Below are positions 33,597 to 44,347 of a stretch of 64,000 bases of DNA, one piece after another. Numbering within the stretch: the first letter of the stretch is position 1; every line of letters begins with the position of its first letter. The notes under the pieces are model-generated. The model searched no databases and was not told the origin of the DNA. It saw nothing but the letters and a program-made list of their open reading frames with translations. Source of the DNA: Massospora cicadina (taxonomy: Eukaryota > Entomophthoromycota > Entomophthoromycetes > Entomophthorales > Entomophthoraceae); contig JAKSZP010005626.1 in NCBI GenBank assembly GCA_022478985.1, positions 28,187-92,186 of the forward strand. The letters run 5' to 3'. Made by a program: the position numbers and the translations under genes.

Positions 33597-34434
33597 TGTC
33601 ATGGATAGGATGCAATGGCATTAGAGGATCAAGTCTTGACCAATGGAATGAACAGAGTCAAAAACCAGACAGGCAAAGTTGTGGGCAACATGTCAGTTGT
33701 GGAAGGTTTTTTTAGCCCCTTTTATAGATGTTAGCAATATTGCACTCAGGATGACATCACACAAAATATTTGATACCTGCCAGCCAAAGAGAGTTATTAA
33801 ATGGATAAAAAAAGCCGCTGCTGAAGACTATGAATTTCAACCCCTTTAACATCTTTGTGTGGGGGTGAAATAAATTACAACTAACTGATGACAAAGGTAT
33901 AACATAGTTGAATTAAATTGATGGAAGCAATTGAACATCACATTCATAGTATCAAAAGCAGTAATAAGCTAATTGTGAGGATTTTACAAAATCCTGAAGT
34001 GAGGCGCATCAGAACAGCGCCTTTAAGCGAACCTGAAGTCAAACAGCATAACACAAAACAGGTAAAAAAGTTATAATCCAAATGGAACTGCAGCCCTCAA
34101 CCAATAATATGGGTTTGAATAAGGGCCCCTAACATACTGGTTCATAAATAACCACCGCAAAAAAGAGCTCACGGATACATCAATTAAGTCAAATGGACGC
34201 CATGACTAAAGTGGAATTCAGTTGCAGATTCACCACGAGTTCATGAAGCCCCAAGAAATATTGGCAAATCTCACTATCATTTACTTTCAATTTAAATTCA
34301 ATTTCATATCTTTTTTTATGTATAATGTATAAAATTAATTCTATCTTACTTTAATAAGATTTCTTTTCACATAATCTCAGTTTATGATATTTATTTCACT
34401 TATACAGTTTAAGTGATCTAATTTCTAGTAACCA
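33597..34434 (+). repeat. Shared LTR: 3' LTR of Gypsy A1 and 5' LTR of Gypsy A2
   Basis: 838 bp, starting TGTCATGG after a purine-rich tract and ending about CTAGTAACCA. It matches 15906-16739 along its length. Downstream the leader and gag start are again A-type (ATGTCCCCTCAGAAGATC at 34697), so a second element continues from the same LTR. The exact 3' end is inferred. Confidence 0.7.
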
Positions 34435-34696
34435 GTTTTGGATTAGTGGTTAATATTTATGCAGTAGCCAGTCTGAGATCTGCTCTGGAAGACCAGGCAC
34501 TCGTTTTCAATGATACCTTGGAGTGAGATTCCAAGAGAGAGTTTGAATAGGATTCCATTGTGTCTGGAGGTGGCCAAAATAAAATAGAACATGTCAGAGA
34601 GTGTCCATAAGGTTTTTCAAAGAACACAAACAGTTTTAATAGGAAACTAATGCCAAATTGGGTAGCATTATAAAAGATATAACAGTGATGATAATC

Positions 34697-36572
34697 ATGT
34701 CCCCTCAGAAGATCGCCTGGCGTATAATCTGTGTGTAACAGAATCACTCATTAGCAAGTTGGCCTCCCAAGTTAAGCAAGTTAGGGTTGAAAAGCTGACA
34801 AGCTGACTTTGTGCAATCAGGTGGCTAATGACTTAATTTCCAAACAGCTCAATAAATTGAAGAACAATATGGGGATCAAATCACCTGGACAAGAGTTCAT
34901 CAACCAGATTTTCTGTTGTTTCAATAAAGCTGAGCAATTCTGAAATACTCTCCAAGAAATATAAAAACCCAAGATGGACAAGCCTACTCAAAGCACTGAA
35001 TGTCAGGATATGAAGGAGAACTTAATCTGGCGCATTGTAATATTAGAAAACAAGAACAAGCTTTTATGAACTTTCTGTTCTACCACTCAACAAATCAATG
35101 CTATTGACATCTGCATTAAGAACCTGAAGATTGAAAAAGTTGTTCTTAAAAGATGCATCAACTTGATGGATTTTACACTAAGGCTTACGTTGAAGAAATG
35201 TAGCAGCATTTTAACCCATTACAAGAAAAATTCGCTAACTCGCTTATAAGTTGAGCAGAGAAATACACGTAAATACATTACTGAATCAGAAGCTCCCAGA
35301 GTTATGTTATCACAGGATTAGAGGCCACTACCTTCAATACTACCTTCAAGGACAAGTTTACACTTGGAGAAGGAAGCATTGTATCCTTCCTCTACATCTA
35401 AGAGGCCACAATGGAAGTTGCTTTGATTATCAAAAGAGTTAAGCTAAAAATTGATTTGTTAAGTCGCATGGTACATAAACTTAAGGTACCTCATATGGAC
35501 AACCTGAATAATTAGGGAAAAGTAAAAAATGCACTCATCAAGGATTTGGTTACAAGATAAATTTGATATAAAAAAACAGTCTCTTATGAGGATTGCGCTA
35601 TACCAAACTGAAACCCTAACTAAATTTGAAATCTCTTTTACATTGAGGCTCAAACTCTGGTGACTTCAAAAATGCTCACACTGGGTAATGCTGTAGCTGC
35701 CGTTATTTCTGGTCTATATGGTAATCCTGACTTAGTCATGCGCGCCACTCAAGTCAAATAAAGCTTCAACTCTGTCCTAGACATAAAGAAAGCCTGCTCA
35801 ATGTGCTTGATACTTACAAGTCATAAACTACCCAAAAGGCTCCCAAAAAACCCAGAGTGTATACTGTGGAGAAAACAAATTAAAATTTTTGAAGAAATTT
35901 AAGTCCAACTACTTTATAAAAAGATTCCACATTTTAAGTGAGTGCTTCAAGAAGGACCCTGCTCTAGCTAAGCATAGAAAAGAGCAGTCATCTTAGGATC
36001 ATGTGCCTTTAAAGTTGACCAGCCTAAAGTACCTGAAACTGAAGCATTACCAACTGCTCACCTCACATGCATTGAAAACTATTTTTAGTGACGACTTATG
36101 AAAGGTGTTACAAAAACATGTATTACATTAGGTAACCCGCTGGGATTTCCATCCCAGATAGATTGAATGCCAAATATACTGATGACTCCAAAATTTTGGA
36201 GGACAAATACCTCAGTCAAGTCATTGTGTGTCCAAGAGTAATTGTTATACCCAGTGATGCTGACCAGTACCTTGCTTTATTAATCTTACTTATCTTGAGT
36301 GTACACAGTCAAGTGGAAATTAAGAAAATATACTGAGATTGCAAGAAGACTCAATGTATTTTTAAGTCTTAAATAGGTTTTGGTCACTATCTAGTACTAA
36401 AAAAATAGGTTTTGGTCCTAGCAACATAATTTAGAGAAATATTAACCAAAGTTTATGTGATTCAGAAGGTCTAAATAATAGCCAGCTTGGATACAGGAAT
36501 GCCAATCAACGTTATTTCATTTCAGCTCATCAAGAAAATTAAACTTGACCTGGACCTCAAGTACCCTAAGGA
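34697..36572 (+). pseudogene. Gypsy A2 gag and start of protease
   Basis: The gag ATG at 34697 is in the same context as A1 (17004) and also meets a stop after about 12 codons. The interior to 36470 has only short open frames (35251-35442 is the longest) and an eroded Cys/His region near 35900-35960. From 36482 to 36577 one frame reads ASLDTGMPINVISFQLIKKI, a clear aspartic protease active site (DTG). It continues KLDLDLKYPKEY, then Chromo-2 interrupts it. Micro-insertion 2 lies within it at 36371-36417. Gag is assigned by homology of the start with A1. Confidence 0.6.
36371..36417 (+). repeat. Micro-insertion 2: LINE-b 3' tail only, with a 15-bp target duplication
   Basis: AAATAGGTTTTGGTC is present exactly twice (36371-36385 and 36403-36417). 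The 17 bases between are ACTATCTAGTACTAAAA, one base different from the LINE-b end ACCATCTAGTACTAAAA. It has plus orientation and is inserted in Gypsy A2. Confidence 0.8.
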
Positions 36573-36577
36573 GTATA

Positions 36578-37995
36578 TTTAAGTTGGGGGTAGCGCCCCC
36601 TCCGCTTGATCTGGGTAATGCTCCCTTTCCCGTCCAAAAAAGGTCTGAGAAGGCCAGCTTCACTCTTCGTCTCCCAGGGCGACCTCGCCCATGTGGTGGA
36701 CAAGTGGTGGGTCACAACTTATCCTTTGAGGATTCCGCCACCTATCCTGGTACTAACAACTGGGGAATTTGTACAGCAGATTAAGAAATTTAGTGTTGAG
36801 CTGTCAGAAAATTAGCATCTGCATGGGGCAAAGGGGACAAATGTGGCCAACAGAGGCGAGCCTTTCATTAATTCCTGACAGCACCAAACCATCAGAATTA
36901 AAGCCTGACAGCAGTGTACCTTTGGTAAATAAAGCAAACAGTACTGAACCCTTGGTAAAATTTGCTACAGTATCAGGTCTTTGGTAAAAGTAGAAGTTAG
37001 CAAAAAAAAAATCCCCAGTAGAATCAATAATCTCCATCCAGCAAATCTCACCTGGTCAAACAGATGCCAGATCGATTGGGTGGAGGCAGGTTGAGCGCCC
37101 TGAACCCGTTCCAGACCTCTTGAAACTTCCCCTATGTGGGTATAGCCTTGGGAGGCTCCTGTTACCCGTTGGGCAAGACACAGTCACTCGAATTGTAAAA
37201 ATTGTAGCAAATACACAATTTGGGCATTTGTGGACAAACTGAGAATGACTTGGCCTACTGACAACACTTTTTTGGAGTTGTTTTAAATTAAATTAGTTCC
37301 CCCACTTGAAGTTACGCTGGGTTAGCTCAAAACTTGAGAGCCTCAATCCTGTGCATTCCTAGATTATTCCCCAAATGATTCAATATTCAAACAGTTGTAT
37401 CACACTGGGAAGATTAATGGTCAATTATCTTTATTTAGAATTCATTAAAAAATCTCTGCTCTTCAAAAACCATTTTTAGCATAAATTATCTTTGCAGATT
37501 CCTGTGATGCCCCAGTGTTGAATTATGGGGCGCGCAACAACTGGTCACTTATGGTCATGTTATTTACCATGTTGCCTTCTGCAGTTAACTGGGCCTATCA
37601 TTTTAGAATTTCTTGGAACTTTCCCTGATTGTTTAGGCAATCTGCCACCAGGATCTTGGCATTTTATGGACAAAATTTATCCCCACTCCAGGAGAGAATT
37701 TGCATCCTCGCTGATGTTACCATACCCAGATCCCCTATGGGGAAAATCAAATCACCCAATCCAGTCCTGAAATTTCCTACGCCCAGGCCCATATGCCCTG
37801 GAGGCAGCAACAGCCTGGTTTCTTTAAGGGCTTCTTTTTAAATTTGTGTCCCATTGTCGCTCCTTGGTTACCTATCATCCAGCACATCTAAACTTCTTTT
37901 AAGTAGCAGTGTCCCCGGCATTTTGGCTCGCCTTTAGGTATTTTTAAATCCCAACTGGAAGTACAGGTTAAACTTTATCTGTTGCATTCCTGATA
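36578..37995 (+). repeat. Chromo-2 5' LTR
   Basis: 1418 bp. It starts TTTAAGTTGGGGG (the right LTR has TGTAAGGCTGGGGG) and ends CATTCCTGATA (right: GTTCCTGACA). Shared blocks include GACCTCGCCCATGTGGTGGA, GGTACTAACAAC-like and GCAACAACTGG-like segments. The open stretches in it are chance frames. Confidence 0.88.
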
Positions 37996-38039
37996 TAACC
38001 GACTCACATTGTTTCTGGCCATTTCCGCCCTTCTAATCG

Positions 38040-38900
38040 AGATGGGTGCAGCAGTGGTCACCATCTACCAGATGAATGTGCAGTTGGTAGCCTGCCTTCT
38101 GTTGTTTGTCTGGTCAATCGCTAATTTTATGAGCAGCTCCTGAATGGCTCTGTAGGGATTTCCTCCGTGGCTATATTTCCCCATTGCCCTCTACTTTCCC
38201 TCATCCCTCCCTCAAGTAATTGATTCAGCCGTTCCCTCCCATAAGGTTGCAAATCAGGTCCTCAATGCCCTCATCAAGGTGCAGATGCAGTCTACAATTA
38301 TACTAAACAGTGCCACTTCATTGACCAATGCTCAGCAGAGCGTAAACCTTCTAGATGCAGTTGAAGGTGAAGCCCACTGGGGGTGCAGGGTCTTTTACAT
38401 TCTGCTACTTGGGCAGGCGACCCCACCTCACTTGTTACAAAGGTGTCAGCAGCGTTAGAAATCAACATTCCCATGATCTGAATGTCTGTTTCAATTATTC
38501 TCTATGAACACCGAAGCCCCTAGCATGACTTTTTTTGTTGCAGCATTCCATGAGCAAGCCCTTATGCTGGAGCTTCCAGGGACTTACTACAAGCAATTTT
38601 GCAAGCCGCATTGGATTCAGTCTTTGCTCATCACATTATTTGGTCCACTTCTATGAAGACAGTGGAACAGATTTGCAAGGCAGAGACTTCAATTAATGAA
38701 GCTCTCTGTCATTATCCCTTCCCTCAAAATAAGAACTTCAGGATTGGATTTGCTGACTTGGCCTAGGTTTCTGATCCTGACATCAATTAGTATCCATACT
38801 GGTTCCAGGGCCCAACGCCACTTCTGTGCCCGAGATGGTTTCCACCAGCTCACCTGCCTTTAAGTTGACGGAAGACCAGCCTGGGAGGAAGTGATCTAAC
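38040..38900 (+). pseudogene. Chromo-2 gag remnant
   Basis: The segment between the 5' LTR and the protease shows gag-like blocks in shifting frames: NSATSL-type low complexity near 38310, FFVAAFHEQALMLELPGTYY (38535-38600), QAALDSVFAHHIIWST (38605-38650) and ETSINEALCHYPFPQNKNF (38690-38745). The aromatic and acidic helices resemble chromovirus gag, but I cannot name a specific family. No clear zinc knuckle is visible. Stops and frameshifts are frequent. Confidence 0.55.
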
Positions 38901-39110
38901 CACTTGACACACCCTTTTTTCTCATTTAAATAAACATGCTATTCCCATGATTTAGTTACAATCTCTTTGTTGTCATCAGAATTGACTGCACCTGCCAATA
39001 AACAGAATTATGTATACTTTTTATTGCCAATGAAAATTAGCATCAGGCACACCAGGTGTCCTTTGAGGCCTTGGTTGACAGGAGCAGCGGGTAACTTCTT
39101 GAATCTTTAG

Positions 39111-42100
39111 TTGGCCAAGCAGCTTGATCTATATTTGGACCTGAGGACAACAGTGTTGATCGCCCCATTGGCCTCCCAGCCATCCTTCAAAGTACGGCGT
39201 CCAGTATCTTTCTCAGTTCACCAGTTTAGTTTCTGCAATCACTTATCAGTGTTGCCTAACCTTGTGTTCCCAGTAATTTTGGGCGTGGGTTGGTAGTGTC
39301 ATCAACACGTAAGAATCTACCTGGATTTGAACACGCTGTCTTTTGTCAACGCCCAGGTGAAGGGCGAGTTATCATTGCTGGACACCCTCAATAAAGCTCA
39401 AAGCTGTAGGTCTGTTACAACCCTCGTTTCTCCCATAGATCCTCTGCCAGATTTTCCTGCAGCGTTGATGGACTACCAGAGTATTTTTGATTTTAAAAAT
39501 AATCAGCTTCCCCACATATGGAATTTGATTTGAATTTTTGGACAATGGTGGAGGTGGTGGAATATAAATTGTCCACTGTACCCACATACAGCAGAGGTGG
39601 AGGCTTCTCTATATACGTGGTTGGATGGCATGCTAAAGAAGGGTTGGTTGTTCAAGGATACATCCCCAGTTGCCTCATTCATTGACTTTATAAAGAAGGC
39701 AGATGGTTTCTTTTCGTCCATGCATGGATTATGGCCATCTCAACACTATCATGGTTCATAACCCCTACCCACTGCCACTGGAACAGACAATTGGCCATGC
39801 AATTGCAAAGTTGCAAGTATTTTTGAAATATAATCTTGGTATTACCTTAAATCAAATTTGAGTAGCGGAAGGTCAGGAATGGCTTACCACTATTAGGACT
39901 AGACAAGAATATCCCGATTTTGAGTAATATCTTTCAGGTTGAAGAATTTAAAGCAACCTTACAAAGGATTATTCATAGTGTTCAAGGTGATCTCCAGTTC
40001 ATCTGCGTGGTCATATATATTGATGACATCCTGGTACACTATTGCTCCCCCAAACATAATGCAAAAGGACTTAAGACGGTAGTGGCTTTCCTGCATAAGG
40101 CCAGCTTGTTTTTAAGCCGTCAAAATACGAATTTTATTATGAGAAAGTCACCTATTTGGGCAATCTCGTCTTAAAAGATGGGTACGCCATTCTGCCTAGA
40201 AAACTGGATGCCATCTGTGAGTGGCCAACTTCAACGAGTCAGAAGCAATTGAGAAGCTTCTTAGAAACCACAATTTTTCTGAAAAATTCTCTCCCGCACT
40301 CTGCAGTTGGACACACCACTTCATCCACTCATAAGCAAAAATGTTCCTTTCTGCTGGACGCCCAAGTGCCAGCAGGCATTTGATTTAATCAAAGAGGTGT
40401 TCTTGTCGCCTCCCATCCTTAGGCACGTGGACTCTTCCAAGCCTTGCATTGTAGCATGCAATTCATCCTCTGCTTTGGTAGGGGTTGTCTTGCTCCAAGA
40501 GCAAGATGGGTTGGAACACACGGTTGCTTACTTTTCCCACAAGTTTTCTACATAGCAATCCTGGGCCATCTATGACAAGGAGTTGGCTGCCATGGCATGG
40601 GCCTTGGCCCACTGGTGGTATCTCTTGCAGGGTGCTCAACACGAACTGGATGTGCATACAGATCACCAAGCTCTTTTATAATTCCGCAAGCCACAGAAGT
40701 TGGCGCACCGCCAGGACCAAACCTACCATAATTTGTGCGGCTTTAACTTCAAATATGAGTTTGTAAAGGGAGCATGGGATGAACTTAGCAACTTTATGAG
40801 TCGCAATCCCACACTTTTCCCAGCTGAATTGGGTTGAGGCAGATCTATCACAGTTATTCCGCCAATTCAAATCTTGGTCATTAATTCTCCTTTGATTTTG
40901 GTAGCAGATTTAGGTCCAGACGCACCTTTGGTCTTGCGAGTCTTAGCAGCTCAGATGGCATGTGCAGAAGAAATAGAACTTTTTGAGCCTTTGTCGCTTC
41001 CAACTTCCAAGCATTAACTTTATTTCTCTGGCTGAGGGGCTTATCCAGTTCAGGTTGAGGTTGTGGGTCTCTTCCCTCCTCTGAGCTGGAGTCATCCAAG
41101 CTCATCATGGTCCCCCTGCAGTTGGTCATCCAGAGAACAAGGAATACATAGATTTAATAAAGTGTACCTTTAACTGGTCAGTTCTGTCAAAGTATGTTCT
41201 GGCATGGATTGCTGACTGCGTAACTTGTGCGTAAGCCAAATTGGACTGGTCTGGTAGGAATGCATCCTCCAGCTCTTGCAGCAGGCAGAGGGGCTGTGAA
41301 CGCTGGTGTTTATGGAAACTATTGTTGAGTTACCCAGCTCTAATGGGTTTACAGAGGTTATTATGGTCGTATACCACTTCACAAAATTTTCCTTGTTTAT
41401 CCCTTGATCCTCCACCATCACCTCCAAGGAAACTACCCACCTGTTTATGAGCCAATACTCTCTATGTTTGGACTCCCACAGGAAATTATCAGGGACCGTG
41501 GGACCCAATTTATGGCGCGTTTTTGTAAAACACTATTGGTGATTCTGAAGATTATGCACTGCCATAAAACCGCGTACCACCCAAAGTTGGATGGTCAAAC
41601 TGAATGAGTCAATCAGATCTTGGAACAGTACCTGCGGTGATACGCTGCAGGCGCTCAGGACACCTGGGCAGATGATCTATCCTCGCCCAGTTTGCATATA
41701 ATAATGGAATTCATGCATGTATGGGCTTCTCCCCATATGAGGCTACCCTGAGGTATAACCCATCATTTTCAGATGGCCCGTGCCTGCGCCCAGAGGTCCC
41801 AGCTGCAGCTGATCATGCTCAGCACATTTGTGCTACCCAGTCCTTGGTTTGGGAGCACTTGACCAAGGCCATAAGTGATTATAAACGTTTTTTTTTATCA
41901 AAAGCTGCTTCCAGCGCATATAATAAAGGTAGGTTACATGTCATGCTGGATATGTGACACTTGTACATGCAGGTACCCTCTCAAAATGTTTGCAAGCAAA
42001 CGCTTGGGCCCCCATTTGGTGGAAGAGGGTTTGGAAAATGGCGCTTTCCGCTTGAAATTTTGGTCACTGGAAGCAAAATTCTGTTTTTCATGTCTCACAG

Positions 42101-42345
42101 TTGTCCCCATTTAAGGGGCGATCATGTTGGAACCAGATCCCATTGTGATCAAGAGAGTGGAGATGGCTGAAGTTAATGGCATTCTGGCTTCCTGATGCTC
42201 ATGCAGATCAGTTCAATATCTAGTCGCGTGGAAAGGCTATCCAGCCTAAAAAATAGCTGGGTTGGTGCTCAAGACTGTGCTAACTGCTTGACTTGTTGAG
42301 GATTTTCATACTACCCACCCTGATGCTCCCCACCCTCCCCCATAT
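39111..42345 (+). pseudogene. Chromo-2 pol (PR-RT-RNase H-IN-chromodomain)
   Basis: The protease end is open at 39111-39296 (LAKQLDLYLDLR, FPVILGVGW). RT: MDYGHLNTIMVHNPYPLPLE (39718-39785), the active-site strand VIYIDDILVHY (40010-40040) and YLGNLVLKDGYAI (40150-40190). RNase H: AFDLIKEVFLSPPIL, VLLQEQDGLEHTVAYFSHKF and YDKELAAMAWAL (40375-40610). Integrase: LPSSNGFTEVIMVV (about 41330-41370), then LGLPQEIIRDRGTQFMARF and AYHPKLDGQTE (41462-41607), giving the second Asp and the Glu of the DDE triad. A GPY-like KRLGPHLVEEGLENGAFRL lies at 41998-42054. A chromodomain (42130-42345) keeps EVNGILAS, QYLVAWKGYP and LVEDFHTTHPDAP but has three stops. The polypurine tract AGGAAAAGGGAAGGATAA precedes the 3' LTR. 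Confidence 0.87.
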
Positions 42346-42449
42346 AATGCTACGCTGATGGCAATTAAGTTACCCAAGTCCCATAAGAATGTGCTTTTCA
42401 GCCAATTTCTTAGTAATGGCGCTCCCCCTTTAGGAAAAGGGAAGGATAA

Positions 42450-44003
42450 TGTAAGGCTGGGGGAGCTCCCCCTCCTCTTGGACTTGGTGGCATTCACTTT
42501 CCCATCCAAAAAAGGTCTGAAAAGGCCATCCGTCCCTCTCATATCCTAGGGTGACCTCGCCCATGTGGTGGATGAGTGGTGGGTCACATCTTACCCTTTG
42601 AGGATTTCGCCGCCTATCCCAGTACTAACAACCCGGAAATTGTTATGCTAGATCAAGGGAATTTGTGTAAAGTTGTTGGAGAATTGGCATCCACATTTGG
42701 AGAAGGGTACAAATGTGTCCAACAGTGATGATCCTTTGGCATCAATGCCTAACTGCACCAAACCATTAGCAACAAGGCCTGACAGCTATATACCTTTGTT
42801 GAATAAAGTGACAAATACTATACCTTTGGTAAAATTTGCCAGCATCATCAGGACTTTGATAAAAGTAGCCGTCAGCACTGCACCCTCCCCAGTAGCATCA
42901 AAATCTCCATCTGGCAAATCCCTTATGATCAAATGGACGCCAGAGATATTAGGTGCAGGCGGATTGGCTTTTCAAAATGTGCTCCCAACCTCTTGGGACC
43001 ACCCAACATGGGGTGGCCTTGGGAAGCTCCTGTTACCTGTTGGGTGAGACGCCATCACTCAAATCATCAGATATATGGCAAATCTCAATTTGGGCGTCCG
43101 TGGACGAGCTGATAATGACTCAGCCTGATGTCAACGCTTTTGGAGTCAGTTCAAATTAAAACAGTTTCTCTCCACTCAAGTTCCACAAGGTTAGGTCAAA
43201 CTTGAGGCCTGACTATGTGTGCTCCTAAGCTTTATTCCCCAAATTAATTGATATTAAAGCAGTTGTATAACACTAGGAAAACTGATGTTCAAAAATATTT
43301 GAGGTGGGTTGACCTTAGGACAAATACCACACTGGGATTTTTTTCTAGCCAGTACAGGTTTTGAACTCAAAAACTGCACTTAGGGTGGAAGCAGTTTTAC
43401 CTGCTCACTAACTACCCTTTGGGAAGATTGATGTTCAATTCTCTTTATTTTGAATTTTTTAAAATCCTTAAGCTTCAAAAATAATTTATTAGTTCTAATT
43501 ATCCTTTGCCAGAACCCTGTGACGCCCCCAGCGTTAAATTATGGGGTGCAAAACAACTGGGCCCTTACGGTCAGGTTGTTGACCCTGTTGCCTTCTGCAA
43601 TTAACTGGGCCTACAATTTTAGTTTTTTTGATCTTTATCAATTGCCGTTTTAATCTTCAAACAGGACCTTGGCATTTTGGGACAAAACTATCCCTGATCC
43701 AGGCGAGTATTCTCTCACTTGCTGATGTTGCCATACCCAGTTCCCTATGGGAAAAACAGATCACCCAATCTGGTTCCGAAATTTCCTACCCCCAGGCTCA
43801 TAGGCCCTGGGGAAGCAACAACCTGGTTTCTTGCCAGGTTGATTTTTACATTTGCAGCCCATTGGTGCTCATTATTTACCTATCTCCCATCACATTTAAA
43901 CGTCATTTGAGCAGCAGTGTACCTGGAATTCTGGCTAACCTTTTGGTGTTTTTGCATCCTCACTGGCAAGCCAGTATAAACTTTAACTGCAGTGTTCCTG
44001 ACA
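42450..44003 (+). repeat. Chromo-2 3' LTR
   Basis: Starts TGTAAGGCTGGGGG right after a purine tract and ends AGTGTTCCTGACA. Apart from the insert at 43276-43438 it is collinear with the 5' LTR. Its 1554 bp minus about 146 bp gives roughly the length of the left LTR. Confidence 0.88.
43293..43421 (-). mobile_element. 129-bp SINE-like insertion in the Chromo-2 3' LTR
   Basis: The insert is flanked by imperfect 17-bp repeats (43276-43292 GGAAAACTGATGTTCAA and 43422-43438 GGAAGATTGATGTTCAA). The 5' LTR of the same element has the empty site (37408-37424). On the minus strand GAGTTCAAAACC (around 43355-43370) is a good tRNA B-box match, and TAGTTAGTGAGCAGG near the right end could be an eroded A box. 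It has no coding capacity. It is not obviously related to the SINE at 32232. Confidence 0.6.
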
Positions 44004-44008
44004 GTATA

Positions 44009-44241
44009 GCACCGCATGTCAAAAGAACACCATAGCAATAGATACCTACTCTTACTTTCTGATTATATTGGTAAACTAGTTTTCTCAGTTTATGTAATTT
44101 CTTTGGAAACAGCAATTATGTCATAATTCTTTGAATGCAATTTATGATTGAATATGAAGGATTTATCAATTTAAAGAAAGGGTATTTATTTCTCCACAAT
44201 TATGAAGTTCCTTTGTTCTGGATAATACAGTATCTGACAAG
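44009..44241 (+). pseudogene. Gypsy A2 protease, continued after Chromo-2
   Basis: Reading on from 36577 across Chromo-2 gives STACQKNTIAIDTYSYFLI, the usual continuation of a Gypsy protease after its flap region. It then decays into stops. The stretch ends at the target duplication of LINE-b (44242-44256) and A2 resumes at 50721. Confidence 0.55.
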
Positions 44242-44347
44242 AAGGAACTTCTTGTCAAATCTTTTTCTGCTAAGCATCACTTTTCGAAAATCAATTCAGC
44301 CTGAAATTTAGCTCCACTAAAGAGATTTACAAAAACTATTAGCAAAT

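Larger units (their letters stand above)
15906..34434 (+). mobile_element. Gypsy A1: old LTR retrotransposon carrying three nested insertions
   Basis: A Ty3/Gypsy element with LTRs at 15906-16739 and 33597-34434. Its interior is split by LINE-a copy 3 (18561-23818), Chromo-1 (24947-30829) and a SINE (32232-32517). Removing those and one copy of each target duplication leaves about 6.2 kb from LTR start to LTR start, a normal Gypsy size. The order gag, PR, RT, RNase H, IN is preserved across the breaks, which places IN after RNase H as in Ty3/Gypsy rather than Ty1/Copia. It is heavily decayed with many stops. The right LTR is shared with a second element (A2). Confidence 0.75.
36578..44003 (+). 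mobile_element. Chromo-2: Ty3/Gypsy chromovirus with long LTRs, TSD GTATA
   Basis: A 7.43-kb LTR element with LTRs of about 1.4 kb (36578-37995) and 1.55 kb (42450-44003, lengthened by a SINE-like insert). GTATA flanks it exactly (36573-36577 and 44004-44008). The A2 protease frame broken at 36577 resumes at 44009, confirming the boundaries. The interior holds gag, protease, RT, RNase H, integrase, GPY-like and chromodomain remnants. It is more decayed than Chromo-1. Confidence 0.9.

Noticed and set aside
36606..37037. Several open frames of 60-80 codons in both strands at 36545-37037 and 37525-37841.
   Set aside because: They lie within the Chromo-2 LTR and are not conserved in the other LTR in frame. 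Chance frames.
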